From Sedimentitalea sp041224545 (GTDB taxonomy: Bacteria > Pseudomonadota > Alphaproteobacteria > Rhodobacterales > Rhodobacteraceae), in assembly GCF_041224545.1 (NCBI RefSeq), contig NZ_JBGFGP010000137.1, forward strand, positions 39,425-103,424: a stretch of DNA of 64,000 nt. Reading direction: 5' to 3'. Position 1 is the stretch's first letter; each line of letters starts with the position of its first letter. The translations under genes were made by a program, and so were the position numbers. Below, one piece after another: positions 34,371 to 43,291 of the stretch. The notes under the pieces were generated by a model, which was given only the letters and a program-made list of their open reading frames with translations, had not been told where the DNA came from and ran no database searches.

Positions 34371-35408
34371 TCACAGCGAGGCCTCTACCCGAAATGCCTC
34401 GGGGATGGCGTCCTGCCCCTCAAGCAACAGATCGGCCATGACCTGCGCCACTTTCGGCGCCATGCCGAACCCGATCTTGAACCCGCCATTCGCGATGAAA
34501 TGATCCCGCTTGCCCGGCCAGTGACCCAGCATCGGCGCGCGACTTCGGGCACGGGGCCGAAGACCGGCCCAGCGTTCGATCACCGACACGCCATGAAGGA
34601 TCGGCATTGCCGCGATGGCGCGTTCGATCACCTCATCCAGCAGGGCGTCGGTTGACCGCGCATCGTCATAGTTGCGCTCGCTGGTCGAACCGATGGCCAG
34701 CGTGCCGTCCGAATGCGGGATCAGGTGCAGCGCATCGACAAAAAGCTGCGGGGCGTTCGCGCCGGCGTCAAACCGCAGCAGCGCCGCCTGCCCCTTGACG
34801 CCGACACCCGCGGTTTTGCCGCCTGGCTGCGACAGCGCGGTCAACCCATCGACACCCGTGGCATGCACCACAAGGCCGCGATCGGGCGCATCGGTGACGA
34901 CCGGAACACCCAGAACCCCGAGCGCGGCAACAAGCGCGGCACAGGCCCGTCTCGGATGTATGCGTGCGCTGAGCGTATCATGAATGACATGACCGGTGGC
35001 AGAGGCCGGCGCAAAAGGGCCCATATCCGCGACGTTCCGTATGGTCCAGGTCGCGTGGCCCTGCCAGAGGTGCCGCGCGGTCTCGGCCCTTTGCCGCGCC
35101 AGGTCGAGCGCCCGCTGATCCGCGATGGGTTGCAGCCGCCCGGTGCGCCCATAACCCGCAGCAACGCCACCGGTAGCCTCGACCTCCTGCCAGAAGCCTT
35201 CGGCCATCAACAGGCTTTCGAGCTGAAATGCCTTCTTGCTGTTCCAGTTCTCGGGAACATGCGGTGCCAGCGCGCCCACGATGCCGCCGGATGCGCCCGA
35301 ACCGGGGCCGTGAGGGTCGACGACCTGAACGGATGCGCTTCGTCTGGCACATGTCCAGGCGATAGACAGACCAAAGATGCCAGCGCCGCGTATCGTTACA
35401 TCGACCAT
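34371..35408 (-). CDS. FAD-dependent oxidoreductase, probable stand-alone MnmC oxidase domain
   Basis: 345 residues. An N-terminal FAD-binding fold (VTIRGAGIFGLSIAWTCARR) and the DadA-like topology ending GHWPGKRDHFIANGGFKIG are clear. The gene is divergent from mnmD (64 bp apart). In E. coli the fused MnmC carries an oxidase that removes the carboxymethyl group from cmnm5s2U and a methyltransferase, so the two halves here are split into two genes. The pairing is inferred from context; a general amino-acid oxidase is the alternative. Confidence 0.85.
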   Translation of the reverse strand: MVDVTIRGAGIFGLSIAWTCARRSASVQVVDPHGPGSGASGGIVGALAPHVPENWNSKKAFQLESLLMAEGFWQEVEATGGVAAGYGRTGRLQPIADQRALDLARQRAETARHLWQGHATWTIRNVADMGPFAPASATGHVIHDTLSARIHPRRACAALVAALGVLGVPVVTDAPDRGLVVHATGVDGLTALSQPGGKTAGVGVKGQAALLRFDAGANAPQLFVDALHLIPHSDGTLAIGSTSERNYDDARSTDALLDEVIERAIAAMPILHGVSVIERWAGLRPRARSRAPMLGHWPGKRDHFIANGGFKIGFGMAPKVAQVMADLLLEGQDAIPEAFRVEASL

Positions 35409-35472
35409 TGCCTAATCCCGTTCCTTGCGCCATGTCTCGCGTCGTTGTGAGACCTTCTTACGGATTCCGGAC

Positions 35473-36141
35473 ATGCAGGACCAGCAGGCAGAATTGCAGT
35501 GGCGCGACGGCCATGTGCCGGTTTCGACCCGCTTTGACGATCCGTATTTCAGCCTGGAAAACGGGCTGGCCGAGACGCGACATGTCTTTCTCGACGGCAA
35601 TGATCTGCCGGATCGATTCCGCGAAGGGTTCCACATTGGCGAACTCGGGTTTGGCACGGGTCTGAACATGCTGGCGGCCTGGTCGGCGTGGGAAGAAGCC
35701 GGGCACCGCTCGCCTCTGCGCTTTACGAGTTTCGAGGCCTTTGCGATGACGCCCGACGATATGGCGCAGGCGCTGGATGCCTTTCCGTCGCTGTCACCCT
35801 GGCGGGACCGTTTTTTGCAGGTCTGGACCGGCGCGGGATCCTGTGATCTTGGCACGTTGCGCCTGACACTCGTCAAGGGCGACGCGCGCCACACCTTGCC
35901 GGATTGGGCCGGGCGGGCAGATGCGTGGTTTCTTGACGGGTTTTCACCTGCAAAGAACCCGGAACTCTGGGGCGAACCCCTGTTGTCGGACGTCGCGCGC
36001 CACACCGCTCCGGGTGGCACCGTGGCGACCTATACCGCCGCAGGTTTCGTGCGTCGCGGGCTGGCCAAGGCCGGTTTCGAGGTGTCGCGGGTGCCCGGAT
36101 ACGGGCGCAAGCGACACATGGTCAGGGGGGTTCTGGCATGA
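35473..36141 (+). CDS. mnmD: tRNA 5-(methyl)aminomethyl-2-thiouridine methyltransferase (MnmC N-terminal type)
   Basis: 222 residues. It aligns along its length with the methyltransferase half of E. coli MnmC: STRFDDPYFSLENGLAETRH, the SAM-binding IGELGFGTGLN, then DAWFLDGFSPAKNPELW and AGFVRRGLAKAGFEV. I chose the ATG giving MQDQQAELQ, which matches the family start; a TTG sixteen codons earlier lacks support. It methylates the wobble uridine of some tRNAs. Its stop overlaps the next gene by 4 bp (ATGA). Confidence 0.94.
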   Translation: MQDQQAELQWRDGHVPVSTRFDDPYFSLENGLAETRHVFLDGNDLPDRFREGFHIGELGFGTGLNMLAAWSAWEEAGHRSPLRFTSFEAFAMTPDDMAQALDAFPSLSPWRDRFLQVWTGAGSCDLGTLRLTLVKGDARHTLPDWAGRADAWFLDGFSPAKNPELWGEPLLSDVARHTAPGGTVATYTAAGFVRRGLAKAGFEVSRVPGYGRKRHMVRGVLA

Positions 36142-37025
36142 GCCTGCCCCACCCACCGCAGCAATCGAACAACGTACCGCTCGGCGTCGCGCTGATGATC
36201 GCCACAACGGTGGTCTTTGCCATTCAGGACGGTATCTCGCGACATCTTGCCGGCGAATACAACACGATGATGGTGGTCATGATCCGCTACTGGTTCTTCG
36301 CGGCCTTCGTGATCGCGCTGGCGGCGCGGTCGCGCGGCGGCTTGCGAGCGGCAATGCAAACCTCGCAACCGGCGGTACAGATCACTCGTGGCCTGTTGCT
36401 CGCTGCGGAAATCTGCGTCGCGGTGTTCGGCTTTACCGTGCTCGGCCTGATCGAAAGCCACGCGGTTTTTGCCTGCTATCCGCTGCTGGTTGCGGCGCTG
36501 TCGGGTCCGATCCTGGGCGAACAGGTCGGCTGGCGGCGCTGGACGGCCATCGCCGTCGGGTTTGTCGGGGTCCTGATCATCCTGCAACCGGGCGCCGGGG
36601 TCTTTGACCCCGCGGCGATCATCCCGCTGGTCTCATCGGTGATGTTCGCGATCTATGGCCTGCTCAACCGCTACGCCGCCCGGCGCGACACCACGGCGAC
36701 CAGCTTTTTCTACACCGGCACGGTGGGTGCGGTGCTGATGACGGCGATCGGCATCTGGTTCTGGCAGCCGATGGCGGGTTCGGATTGGCTCTGGATGGGA
36801 ACGCTTTGCGTCACCGGCGTGCTGGGACATTGGCTGCTGATCCGATGCTACGAGGCCGCAGAAGCCAGCGCGGTGCAGCCCTTTGCCTATTTCCAGCTGG
36901 TGTTCGCCTCGCTGCTGGGCATGGTGGTCTTTGGCGAAACCCTGCGCAACAACGTGGCGATCGGCGCGGCGATCATCGTCGCCGCCGGGCTCTTCACCCT
37001 ATGGCGCGAACGCGTCAAGAGTTGA
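36138..37025 (+). CDS. EamA/DMT family membrane transporter
   Basis: 295 residues with ten predicted helices in two EamA repeats (for example LLAAEICVAVFGFTVLGLIE and YFQLVFASLLGMVVFGETL). It is translationally coupled to mnmD, though a shared function is not evident. Its end overlaps the convergent transglycosylase gene by 27 bp. Substrate unknown. Confidence 0.93.
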   Translation: MSLPHPPQQSNNVPLGVALMIATTVVFAIQDGISRHLAGEYNTMMVVMIRYWFFAAFVIALAARSRGGLRAAMQTSQPAVQITRGLLLAAEICVAVFGFTVLGLIESHAVFACYPLLVAALSGPILGEQVGWRRWTAIAVGFVGVLIILQPGAGVFDPAAIIPLVSSVMFAIYGLLNRYAARRDTTATSFFYTGTVGAVLMTAIGIWFWQPMAGSDWLWMGTLCVTGVLGHWLLIRCYEAAEASAVQPFAYFQLVFASLLGMVVFGETLRNNVAIGAAIIVAAGLFTLWRERVKS

Positions 37026-38966
37026 GCCAGAAAGCTCGCGCGAAAACGGGATGGGAAGCGCCGGGCCCCCCAACCGCGCGCGATAGACTGGCAGGCTTTC
37101 GGTAACGCGCATCACGTAGTTCCGGGTTTCGTTGAACGGAATGAACTCGATCCAGTCGATCACATTCACATCCGGGTTACGCGGATCGCCGAAATCCAGC
37201 GCCCATTGCAGCGGTCGTCCCGGTCCCGCATTGTATCCTGCGGCCATCATCACGACATTTCCATCAAAGCTGCCGGCCAGATCGGCGAGATAGCGCGCGC
37301 CCAAACGCGCATTGTATTCCCAGTCTTCGATCAGGCGCGAGGTCTTGTGACCGGCGGCGATTCCCATGCCTTCGGCCACGGCGCTTGCGGTGGCGGGCAT
37401 CACCTGCATCAAACCGCGTGCGCCGGCACCGCTGATCACACGGGGATCGAATTCACTCTCGCGCCGCGCAATTGCAAGGGTCATCTCCGGGGCCATCGGC
37501 AGATCCATTTCCGCAACCGGATGCAGCGGGAAATAGGCGCTCGGCAGGACCAGCGCCTGTTGCGCGGCGCGCTTGGCAATCATGACGGCCAGGTGCGGCT
37601 GTCCGATGTCGATAACCATCTCGCCCAGCTGGTTGGCCTGCACCGGGTCGAGGCCTTCGACCAGATGCGCAAGAAACCGTTCGGCCAGGTCGAGTTCACC
37701 GGCCTCCAGCAACAGCAACCCGGCCTGAAGGACGCTCGATGACATGAATGCCGCGTCCTTCCAGGGCGGCAGGTCGGGCGGGCTGGCAAGAACCGGATCA
37801 AAGGGACCCCCGATCCGCTCGGCGGCAAGCAGGCCGTAGAACGATGTCTGATGCTCGGCGGCCTGTGAATAGGCATCATGCGCGCCGTCACTGTCGCCAA
37901 GCGCCTCGTAGGCACGACCCAGCCAGTATCCGGCGCGCCCGCGCGAAATCGGCGAACTGACCGCTTGGTCGAAATGCTGGAAATGACGCAGGGCGGTGTT
38001 GGGATCGTCGAGTTGTCGCAACGCGATGAACCCGGACAGCCATTCCAGGTCGGCATAGGATGCACCTTCGGTCAGATAGTGGCGCGACGCGATCTGGTAG
38101 GCGCGTTCCGGCTCGCCCGCGCGCATCACCTTGCGCGCGAGATTGGCGCGGCTGCGGGCCCATTTCTCGGGCTCGCCAAGGGCCTGGGCGCTGGTGCTGC
38201 GCTCCATCAACAGGTCGATGGCATCGTCATCGCGGCCCTTGCGGACGCGCCAGACAAAGCGATCATGCGCAAGCCCCGGCGATCCGCTCAACTCTTCGGG
38301 TACGGCTTCGATCCGGACATCCACGCCGGGAGCCATGTCACGCAGCGCGATCCGCGCCTCGGCCAGCGCCCGGTGGTCTTCATCGACCAGCGACAGCATC
38401 TGCCGCGCGCTGACCTGGTGGTCGTCCCACAACATGCGATCCAGACGGGCGTTGTGATGCGGCGCGAGCAGGTCCGCGTGCTGGCGCAGGTAATTCGCCT
38501 GGATCAGCCGCCCCATCGGCATCGTGCGCCATGCCAGAACGAGTTCGGCCTCGGCATCGCCCTGCTGGCCATTCTCGATCAACACGCGTGCGCGGCTCAG
38601 CACACCTTCGGGAGATTGCGGCGGCATCTGCTGATAAAAGGCGATGATCTCGTCGGGGGGCAAGGTGTCGATCGCCGCTTCGTTCTTGCGCCGCAACCAT
38701 TCGAGGCCCGGCCAGTCCGGGCGACGCGCCAGGAACCCGGTAACATCCGCGGCATCACCCAGGCCCGCGCGCAGGCGGTGCCATTCGACGATGTCGCTGG
38801 CCACGCTTCCGGGCTCGCCCGCAGCGGCGAGCGCCTCGTGCCACTCCCATTTGCGCAGCAATTCCATGGCGAGCGCCATGTTCGGCGCATCATCCGCCCG
38901 CGCCGCCCCTGCGGGAAGCGCACAAAGGCACAACAGAAGTGTCAGAATGCGCAACATCACTTGCAT
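36999..38966 (-). CDS. slt: Soluble lytic murein transglycosylase
   Basis: About 655 residues. A signal peptide (ending GAARADDAP) leads into a long superhelical alpha domain with TPR-like repeats (about 30-480), then the SLT catalytic domain: IARRESEFDPRV contains the catalytic Glu, followed by GARGLMQVMPATA and MMAAGYNAGPGRPLQW. I placed the start at MQVMLRILTL; the second Met (38957) is equally possible. It cleaves glycan strands in the periplasm. Confidence 0.92.
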   Translation of the reverse strand: MQVMLRILTLLLCLCALPAGAARADDAPNMALAMELLRKWEWHEALAAAGEPGSVASDIVEWHRLRAGLGDAADVTGFLARRPDWPGLEWLRRKNEAAIDTLPPDEIIAFYQQMPPQSPEGVLSRARVLIENGQQGDAEAELVLAWRTMPMGRLIQANYLRQHADLLAPHHNARLDRMLWDDHQVSARQMLSLVDEDHRALAEARIALRDMAPGVDVRIEAVPEELSGSPGLAHDRFVWRVRKGRDDDAIDLLMERSTSAQALGEPEKWARSRANLARKVMRAGEPERAYQIASRHYLTEGASYADLEWLSGFIALRQLDDPNTALRHFQHFDQAVSSPISRGRAGYWLGRAYEALGDSDGAHDAYSQAAEHQTSFYGLLAAERIGGPFDPVLASPPDLPPWKDAAFMSSSVLQAGLLLLEAGELDLAERFLAHLVEGLDPVQANQLGEMVIDIGQPHLAVMIAKRAAQQALVLPSAYFPLHPVAEMDLPMAPEMTLAIARRESEFDPRVISGAGARGLMQVMPATASAVAEGMGIAAGHKTSRLIEDWEYNARLGARYLADLAGSFDGNVVMMAAGYNAGPGRPLQWALDFGDPRNPDVNVIDWIEFIPFNETRNYVMRVTESLPVYRARLGGPALPIPFSRELSGSTLDAFAP

Positions 38967-39094
38967 TTCCCGATCATCCAAGGCTAGAGCCTGTGACGAT
39001 AATCTGTGGTGGGCCGGGATCAACAGCAATCGCGGACCTGTCGCGGGTCAGGCGGAGTTTTTTCCGCGCAGATCATGAATAAAGGAGCGTGCCC

Positions 39095-39970
39095 ATGTTC
39101 AAAGGCTCAATGACAGCCCTCGTCACACCGTTTCGCAACGGCGAGTTGGATCTGGACACGCTCAAACAGCTGGTCGAATGGCAGATCAGCGAAGGCACAT
39201 CGGCGCTGGTGCCAGTGGGAACCACGGGCGAAAGCCCGACGCTGACCCACGCGGAACATGAAACCGTCGTGACCGAGGTGGTCAAGGCCGCCGGCGGACG
39301 TGTGCCTGTCATTGCCGGGGCAGGATCGAACAACACGCTTGAAAGCCTGCGGCTGGCACAGCATGCCGAGTCGGTCGGGGCCGATGCGGTTCTGGTGGTG
39401 ACACCCTATTACAACAAGCCCACACAGGTTGGGTTGATCGCGCATTTCACCGCGATTCACGATGCCACGTCCCTTCCGATCATCATCTACAACATTCCAC
39501 CGCGTTCGGTGATCGACATGTCGCCTGAAACCATGGGCGAGTTGTCGAAACTGCCGCGAATCGTGGGGGTCAAGGATGCCACCGGCGACCTTGCCCGGGT
39601 CAGCGCCCAGCGGATCACCTGCGGCCCGGATTTCATCCAGCTTTCGGGCGAGGATGCGACCGCGCACGGGTTCAACGCGCAAGGCGGGGTCGGGTGCATC
39701 TCGGTCACCGCGAATGTGGCGCCCGGTCTCTGCGCAGAACTGCAGGCCGCGACCGCCGCGGGCGACTACGCCAAGGCGCTGAAAGTTCAGGACCGGCTGA
39801 TGCCGTTGCACCAGGCAATCTTTACCGAACCGGGGCTTGTCGGTGTGAAATACGCGATGAGCAAGCTGGGCCTGTCCAGCGAAGAGGTACGCCTGCCGCT
39901 GACGGGGCTGACCGATGCCACCAAGACACTGGTCGATGATGCCCTGCGCCATGCGGGTCTGCTGAGCTGA
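39095..39970 (+). CDS. dapA: 4-hydroxy-tetrahydrodipicolinate synthase
   Basis: 291 residues, standard length. Active-site residues are visible: Thr43-Thr44 in GTTGESPT, Tyr132 in IYNIPPR, and Schiff-base Lys160 in GVKDATGD. AAAGGAG lies seven bases before the ATG at 39095; an in-frame GTG two codons upstream is too close to it. First committed step of lysine/diaminopimelate synthesis; it is divergent from slt. Confidence 0.97.
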   Translation: MFKGSMTALVTPFRNGELDLDTLKQLVEWQISEGTSALVPVGTTGESPTLTHAEHETVVTEVVKAAGGRVPVIAGAGSNNTLESLRLAQHAESVGADAVLVVTPYYNKPTQVGLIAHFTAIHDATSLPIIIYNIPPRSVIDMSPETMGELSKLPRIVGVKDATGDLARVSAQRITCGPDFIQLSGEDATAHGFNAQGGVGCISVTANVAPGLCAELQAATAAGDYAKALKVQDRLMPLHQAIFTEPGLVGVKYAMSKLGLSSEEVRLPLTGLTDATKTLVDDALRHAGLLS

Positions 39971-40007
39971 AAACCCGCCCTCTGGCGACATACGTCAGGG
40001 GTCTTGG

Positions 40008-40247
40008 TCAATCCTCCGGTTCCGGCCTGTCCGGAACCGGATCGTAGCCTGAACCACCCATCGGATGGCATCGCCCGATCCGGCGCGCGGCGAGCCATGC
40101 GCCCCTGATTGCACCGTGCTTTTCCAGCGCCTCGAGCGCATAGGCGGAGCAGGTTGGCTGATACCGGCAATTGAATCCCACCCAGGGTGAAAAGATCAGG
40201 CGATAGGCGCGAACCGGCAGGGCAAGGATATGGGCAAGGGGACTCAC
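40008..40247 (-). CDS. yidD: Membrane protein insertion efficiency factor YidD
   Basis: 79 residues with the YidD signature: SPWVGFNCRYQPTCSAYALE and RIGRCHPMGGSGYDPVP, including the three Cys. It starts at a GTG that overlaps the rnpA stop (GTGA). YidD aids insertion of inner-membrane proteins with YidC. yidC, which often follows, is not next to it: dapA converges here. Confidence 0.93.
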   Translation of the reverse strand: MSPLAHILALPVRAYRLIFSPWVGFNCRYQPTCSAYALEALEKHGAIRGAWLAARRIGRCHPMGGSGYDPVPDRPEPED

Positions 40248-40666
40248 GAGTCGCCGTGAATGCGGCGCAGCGCATAGCGGAGGTCTTTTTGCAGGGCGTC
40301 GAACGGTCGGTCTGCCGTCTCCCCTGCCCGGCCGATCAGAACATAATCCCACCCGGCACGGCCATATTTCGGCAGCACCAGCCGCGCCGCCTCACGCAGC
40401 CTGCGCTTGGCGCGGTTTCGCGCCACCGCGTTGCCGACCTTCTTGGAGCAGGTAAACCCGACGCGTATGCCGGCGGCTTCGTCTTGTGCGCGTTTGCGCC
40501 CCTGCACCAACATCGACCCCGTGCCCTGCCGACGTGCGCGGGCCGCGCGCAGGAACTCGGCGCGTTTTGTCAGGATGACAAGACCGTCAGGCACGCAAAC
40601 GGACACCGCCGGGGGTGCGTTCCCTCGGGCGGCAGTGCCATCCAAGGGGACCTCCGGCGGTGTCAT
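40244..40666 (-). CDS. rnpA: Ribonuclease P protein component
   Basis: 140 residues. The RNA-binding core is clear: KRAEFLRAARARRQGTGS, RVGFTCSKKVGNAVARNRAK, and RRLREAARL. The first about 30 residues are an extension and the true start may be further in. It binds RNase P RNA for tRNA 5' maturation. It sits 23 bp after rpmH and overlaps yidD, the usual rpmH-rnpA-yidD order. Confidence 0.94.
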   Translation of the reverse strand: MTPPEVPLDGTAARGNAPPAVSVCVPDGLVILTKRAEFLRAARARRQGTGSMLVQGRKRAQDEAAGIRVGFTCSKKVGNAVARNRAKRRLREAARLVLPKYGRAGWDYVLIGRAGETADRPFDALQKDLRYALRRIHGDS

Positions 40667-40689
40667 GTCCGTCAGGAAGGCTGATGCGC

Positions 40690-40824
40690 TTACGCGCTCA
40701 GCACCTTGCGGCCACGCGCACGGCGCGCGTTCAGAACCTTGCGGCCCGCTTTTGTCGCCATACGGGCACGGAACCCGTGGCGGCGCTTGCGAACCAGGTT
40801 CGAAGGTTGGTAGGTGCGTTTCAT
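40690..40824 (-). CDS. rpmH: 50S ribosomal protein L34
   Basis: 44 residues, the invariant L34 length, reading MKRTYQPSNLVRKRRHGFRA at the start and ending RGRKVLSA. It is too short to be caught by simple ORF searches. It is the first gene of the rpmH-rnpA-yidD operon; its promoter should lie in the 297-bp gap up to 41121, where no strong motif was recognised. Confidence 0.98.
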   Translation of the reverse strand: MKRTYQPSNLVRKRRHGFRARMATKAGRKVLNARRARGRKVLSA

Positions 40825-41121
40825 CGCTCCGTCTCCAGCTTACTCGGTCGGGTACGGCGCGGAATCGCCCCCCGTGTGAACTTTGAAGCCCGTCCTCTAA
40901 TGGCGCTTGCCGCGCAAGTCAAACCCTGGCTGCGATAAATCGCGCGAAATCTGCAACAATTCGCATGTCGGGCATAGAGTGATTGTTTCAATCGCATTAA
41001 ACCATGCCGCATTCCTCACGAAATCGGTGCAAAAGATCAACCGACCGTGAAACCCCTGTCGCTTCGCCGTGTCAGCGCGCATGTTGCTCGCAACGATTGA
41101 CCCGAAGATGGACCCGGACCG

Positions 41122-41853
41122 ATGACTGCAACGCCCGGCGAGAAAAGACCCGGACTTCTGCGCCACCTGCCCTTGCTGCTGATCCTGTGCATAGCACTGG
41201 TCGGGAGCTTCACTTTGCGCGATTATCTCAGCTTTGACACCCTGCGCGAAAATCGCGAGGCACTGCTGGCGTTTCGCGATCAGAATCTCGTGGGACTGGC
41301 GGTCGGGTTTTTTGCGATCTACGTGATCATCGTCGCCTTCTCCCTGCCCGGTGCGGCGGTTGCGTCGGTGACCGGTGGCTTCCTGTTCGGGCTTGCGGGG
41401 GGCACTGCGCTGAATGTGCTGGCCGCAACGGTCGGGGCCTCTGCGATCTTCCTCGCCGCGCGGACGGGTCTGGGCGCAACACTGAGCCGGAAAATCGATG
41501 CGTCGGAGGGAACGGCTGGCCGTATTCGCGACGGGCTGCGCGATCATGAGATCAACGTGCTGTTGTTGATGCGTCTGGTGCCCGCCGTTCCGTTTTTCGT
41601 TGCCAACCTGCTGCCGGCGCTGGTCGGCGTGAAATTCGGCAACTTTCTCTGGACCACGGCCATCGGCATCATCCCCGGCGCGATCGTCTTTACCTGGATT
41701 GGTGTCGGTCTGGGCGAGGTGTTCGATCGCGGCGAGACGCCGGATCTGTCGCTGTTGTGGGAACCTCATATCATCGGTCCCATCCTTGGCCTTTGTGTTC
41801 TGGCCGCATTGCCGATCGTCATCAGGCTGGTTCGCGGCCGGAAAGAGATTTGA
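41122..41853 (+). CDS. TVP38/TMEM64 (DedA-like) family membrane protein
   Basis: 243 residues with about six membrane segments and the family signatures GAAVASVTGGFLFGLAGGTALN and a RLVPAVPFFVANLLPAL re-entrant segment. Such proteins are linked to lipid flipping or membrane homeostasis. A flavoprotein disulfide reductase starts one base after its stop; the same pairing is common in bacteria. Confidence 0.92.
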   Translation: MTATPGEKRPGLLRHLPLLLILCIALVGSFTLRDYLSFDTLRENREALLAFRDQNLVGLAVGFFAIYVIIVAFSLPGAAVASVTGGFLFGLAGGTALNVLAATVGASAIFLAARTGLGATLSRKIDASEGTAGRIRDGLRDHEINVLLLMRLVPAVPFFVANLLPALVGVKFGNFLWTTAIGIIPGAIVFTWIGVGLGEVFDRGETPDLSLLWEPHIIGPILGLCVLAALPIVIRLVRGRKEI

Positions 41854-41854
41854 G

Positions 41855-43276
41855 ATGGAACAGACGATCAAGACCGACCTGCTGGTGATCGGTGCGGGCT
41901 CTGCCGGATTGTCCGTCGCGGCAGGGGCCAGCCAGATGGGGGCGGATGTGGTGCTGCTTGAGGGGCACAAGATGGGCGGCGATTGCCTGAACTATGGCTG
42001 TGTCCCGTCCAAGGCGCTGATCGCCAGCGCCAAGGCGGCGCACGCGCGCACCACGTCCGCACCGCTGGGCATCGCCAACCAGACACCTTCGGTGGATTAT
42101 GCGGCCGTGATGGAACATGTCGCGCAGGTGATCGCCCGCATCGCTCCGGTCGACAGCCAGGACAGGTTCGAGGGGCTCGGTGTGCGGGTGATCCGTGAAT
42201 ATGGACGGTTCCTGTCGCCGACCGAGGTTCGGGCGGGCGATCACAGGATCACAGCCCGGCGCATCGTGATTGCAACCGGTTCGTCACCGCTGGTCCCCGC
42301 CATTCCCGGACTGGATGGTGTGCCCTACCTGACCAATGAAACCCTGTTCGACCTGCGCGAGCCACCGGCGCATCTGCTGATTGTCGGCGGAGGTCCGATC
42401 GGGCTTGAGATGGCGCAGGCACATGTGCGTCTGGGCTGCAAGGTGACGGTGATCGAGGGCGACGTTCCTCTGGCCAAGGACGATCCGGATTTTGCATCGG
42501 TCGTTCTGGACGCATTGCGCGACGAGGGTGTCGTCATCGAAGAAAACGCGCTGGCGGCGGAAATCCGCGGAAAGGCCGGGGACATTGAGGTACAGGCCAG
42601 GGACGGTCGCGTTTTTCGTGGAACGCACCTGCTGATGGCGGTGGGACGCAAGGCCAATACCGAACGTCTGAACCTCGATGCGGCCGGGATAGAAAAGACC
42701 AGAAGCGGTATCAAGGTGGATGCGCGCATGCGGACCAGCAACCGCCGTGTCTTTGCCATCGGCGATATCGCCGGCGGCCTGCAATTCACCCATGTCGCGG
42801 GATACCAGGCCGGGATCATCCTGCGCCCGATCCTGTTCGGGTTGCCGGCCAAGGCCGGAAACTCCCATATTCCTTGGGCCACATACACCGATCCCGAACT
42901 GGCGCAGGTGGGTCTGACCGAGGCGCAGGCACGCGAGGCGCGTGGCGGCTCTGTCGAGATCGCGGAATTTGCCTATGACGAAAACGACCGTGCCATCGCC
43001 GAGCGCAAGACCACGGGCCGGATCAAGGTCATGGTGGTGCGCGGGCGCCCGGTCGGCGCCACCATCGTTGGGCACCGGGCCGGAGATCTGATCAGCCTGT
43101 GGTCTCTCGCGATCGCGAACAAGCTCAGGATGAGCCAGATCGCGGCAATGGTCGCGCCCTATCCGACCTATGGTGAAATCAACAAACGTGCCGCGGGGGC
43201 CTATTTCTCGCCCAGACTGTTTGATAATCCTAGGGTCAGACAAGTGGTTGGGCTGGTTCAGAAGTGGCTGCCCTGA
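41855..43276 (+). CDS. Pyridine nucleotide-disulfide oxidoreductase
   Basis: 473 residues. FAD motif LVIGAGSAGLSVAAG at the start, redox-active CxxxxC at Cys44/Cys49 (GGDCLNYGCVPSK), NAD(P) motif VGGGPIGLEMAQAH, and a C-terminal dimerisation domain with a His-free ending (APYPTYGEINKRAAGAYF). It resembles mercuric reductase but lacks the C-terminal Cys pair and the N-terminal metal domain, so MerA should not be assumed. It is in an operon with the TVP38 gene and the kinase downstream. Confidence 0.92.
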   Translation: MEQTIKTDLLVIGAGSAGLSVAAGASQMGADVVLLEGHKMGGDCLNYGCVPSKALIASAKAAHARTTSAPLGIANQTPSVDYAAVMEHVAQVIARIAPVDSQDRFEGLGVRVIREYGRFLSPTEVRAGDHRITARRIVIATGSSPLVPAIPGLDGVPYLTNETLFDLREPPAHLLIVGGGPIGLEMAQAHVRLGCKVTVIEGDVPLAKDDPDFASVVLDALRDEGVVIEENALAAEIRGKAGDIEVQARDGRVFRGTHLLMAVGRKANTERLNLDAAGIEKTRSGIKVDARMRTSNRRVFAIGDIAGGLQFTHVAGYQAGIILRPILFGLPAKAGNSHIPWATYTDPELAQVGLTEAQAREARGGSVEIAEFAYDENDRAIAERKTTGRIKVMVVRGRPVGATIVGHRAGDLISLWSLAIANKLRMSQIAAMVAPYPTYGEINKRAAGAYFSPRLFDNPRVRQVVGLVQKWLP

Positions 43277-43291
43277 CGAACAAGGAGCAGC

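Noticed and set aside
41855..43276. Mercuric reductase assignment for the flavoprotein
   Set aside because: It has the CxxxxC redox pair but ends in a plain Lys-Trp-Leu-Pro tail without the C-terminal Cys pair, and has no metal-binding N-terminal domain.
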